NCBI GenBank assembly: GCA_003144275.1
Contig: NJBF01000004.1
Location: 1-64,000 of the forward strand
DNA length: 64,000 nt
Direction: 5' to 3'
Origin: Candidatus Heimdallarchaeota archaeon B3_Heim
GTDB lineage: Archaea; Asgardarchaeota; Heimdallarchaeia; Hodarchaeales; Hodarchaeaceae
Below the pieces are notes generated by a model, which ran no database searches, was not told where the DNA came from, and was given only the letters and a program-made list of their open reading frames with translations. A program made the position numbers and the translations under genes. This document shows positions 63,169 to 64,000 of the stretch, one piece after another (position 1 is the first letter of the stretch; each line of letters starts with the position of its first letter).

Positions 63169-64000
63169 TTGGATATTTCGTTCCTTAAAGAGTTGATTTC
63201 ATGTGCACGAGGGGAGATTCCATCTGATATTCTTATTCAAAACGGGACACTGGTCAATGTTATCACTCGAGAGACCTATTTGGCTGATGTCGCAATTTAT
63301 AAGAATAGAATAGCTAATGTGGCTGAACCAGGCATTCTTGATACAGCAAATAGTAATAATAGTATTAATGCCCACGGAAAATATATTTCTCCTGGATTTA
63401 TCGAATCTCATTTGCATATAGAAAGTACCATGCTTCCACCATCTGAATTTGCCAAGTTAGTTGTCCCCCATGGAACGACTACTGTGATAATGGATCCTCA
63501 TGAGATAGGCAATGCATTGGGAGAGGAAGGCCTCAAGCTTCTTCTTGATCTTGCAGAAAAACAGCCATTACGTCTATTAATTGAAATTCCTTCCTGTGTT
63601 CCTGCGGCCCCTGGACTTGAGACAACCGCTTTTACCATTGATGATCATGCGATTGCAGATATGATTCAGAACGAACCACGTTTCTATGGATTAGGCGAAG
63701 TGATGAATTATCCAGGCGTCTTAGCCAAAAATGATAGCGTTCTGAATAAGGTGCTTCTAGGGAAAAATCTTTCAGTAATTGATGGTCATAGTCCAGGTGT
63801 CTCAGGAAGAGATTTAGATGCTTACATCACAACAGGGATAAAATCTGACCATGAAAGTACAACAGGGGAAGAATTGCTTGAGAAATTAAGGAAGGGTATG
63901 ACTACCATGGCAAGAGAGGGATCCTTCACTAAAGACATTCACAATGTGTTAAAACTCGTTAAAGACAAAGATCTTGACTTACGAAATTGTACTTTATGCT
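63169..64000 (+). CDS. ade: Adenine deaminase, 5' part, cut by window end
   Basis: The open frame continues to the end of the window (about 277 codons). It matches adenine deaminase, which makes hypoxanthine and ammonia from adenine in purine salvage: SPGFIESHLHIEST with metal ligands H81, H83 and E85, then PHGTTTVIMDPHEI, IEIPSCVPAAPGLE, GLGEVMNYPGV, DGHSPGVSGRDLDAY and SDHESTTGEELLEKLRKGM. The start is TTG at 63169: a stop codon lies immediately before it in frame, and GGTGAT at 63159-63164 is a good ribosome site. The C-terminal half, including further metal-binding residues, is outside the window. Confidence 0.9.
   Translation, partial: MDISFLKELISCARGEIPSDILIQNGTLVNVITRETYLADVAIYKNRIANVAEPGILDTANSNNSINAHGKYISPGFIESHLHIESTMLPPSEFAKLVVPHGTTTVIMDPHEIGNALGEEGLKLLLDLAEKQPLRLLIEIPSCVPAAPGLETTAFTIDDHAIADMIQNEPRFYGLGEVMNYPGVLAKNDSVLNKVLLGKNLSVIDGHSPGVSGRDLDAYITTGIKSDHESTTGEELLEKLRKGMTTMAREGSFTKDIHNVLKLVKDKDLDLRNCTLC

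Overview
This is an AT-rich archaeal window. Archaeal markers are an Orc1/Cdc6-type initiator ATPase, a class I lysyl-tRNA synthetase, an HTH-ThiN (ThiR-type) thiamine regulator, a stand-alone Lrp/AsnC ligand-binding domain, and TATA-box plus GGTGA/GGAGG-type start signals. The very large Asn/Thr/Ser-rich surface proteins, one ending in a PGF-type C-terminal sorting signal (PGFE, a hydrophobic stretch, then RRR), suggest an Asgard archaeon, probably near the Heimdallarchaeia. The lineage is an inference; the archaeal domain is well supported.

Layout. Positions 1-300 hold a strongly self-complementary segment followed by a hairpin and T-run, a candidate structured RNA of unknown class. Then come a polytopic GT-C-like glycosyltransferase (+), an Orc1/Cdc6 protein (-), a PH-like membrane protein (+), a sugar-1-phosphate nucleotidyltransferase with a left-handed beta-helix (-), class I LysRS with a small membrane protein (+), and a short unknown gene (+).

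From 8.5 to 52.3 kb, on the minus strand, lies the unusual part. Three consecutive genes with 1-4 base overlaps encode surface proteins of about 8816, 1537 and 993 residues. Each has a signal peptide, an ectodomain of Ig-like modules, one membrane helix near the C-terminus and a related cytoplasmic tail of about 190-220 residues. A 78-81 residue CxxC protein follows, coupled by an ATGA overlap. Upstream in the same direction is a 3049-residue protein made of 34 near-identical modules of about 84 residues, ending in a C-terminal sorting signal. The 8816-residue protein has two regular arrays: six modules of about 218 residues and about 29 modules of about 115 residues. I read the cluster as a cell-surface adhesion or sensing system with cytoplasmic output. 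That function is inferred.

From 52.6 to 58.9 kb lies a thiamine locus: a ThiR-like regulator (-), divergent from an APH/choline-kinase-fold kinase, a ThiB-like binding protein, a fused ThiP-like permease and a ThiQ-like ATPase (+). The rest is housekeeping or unknown: an Lrp-type RAM protein (-), a TPR protein, an Fe-S-type Rad3/DinG-like helicase, an unknown 282-residue protein and the 5' part of an adenine deaminase cut by the window end. I saw no tRNA, rRNA, CRISPR array or insertion sequence.
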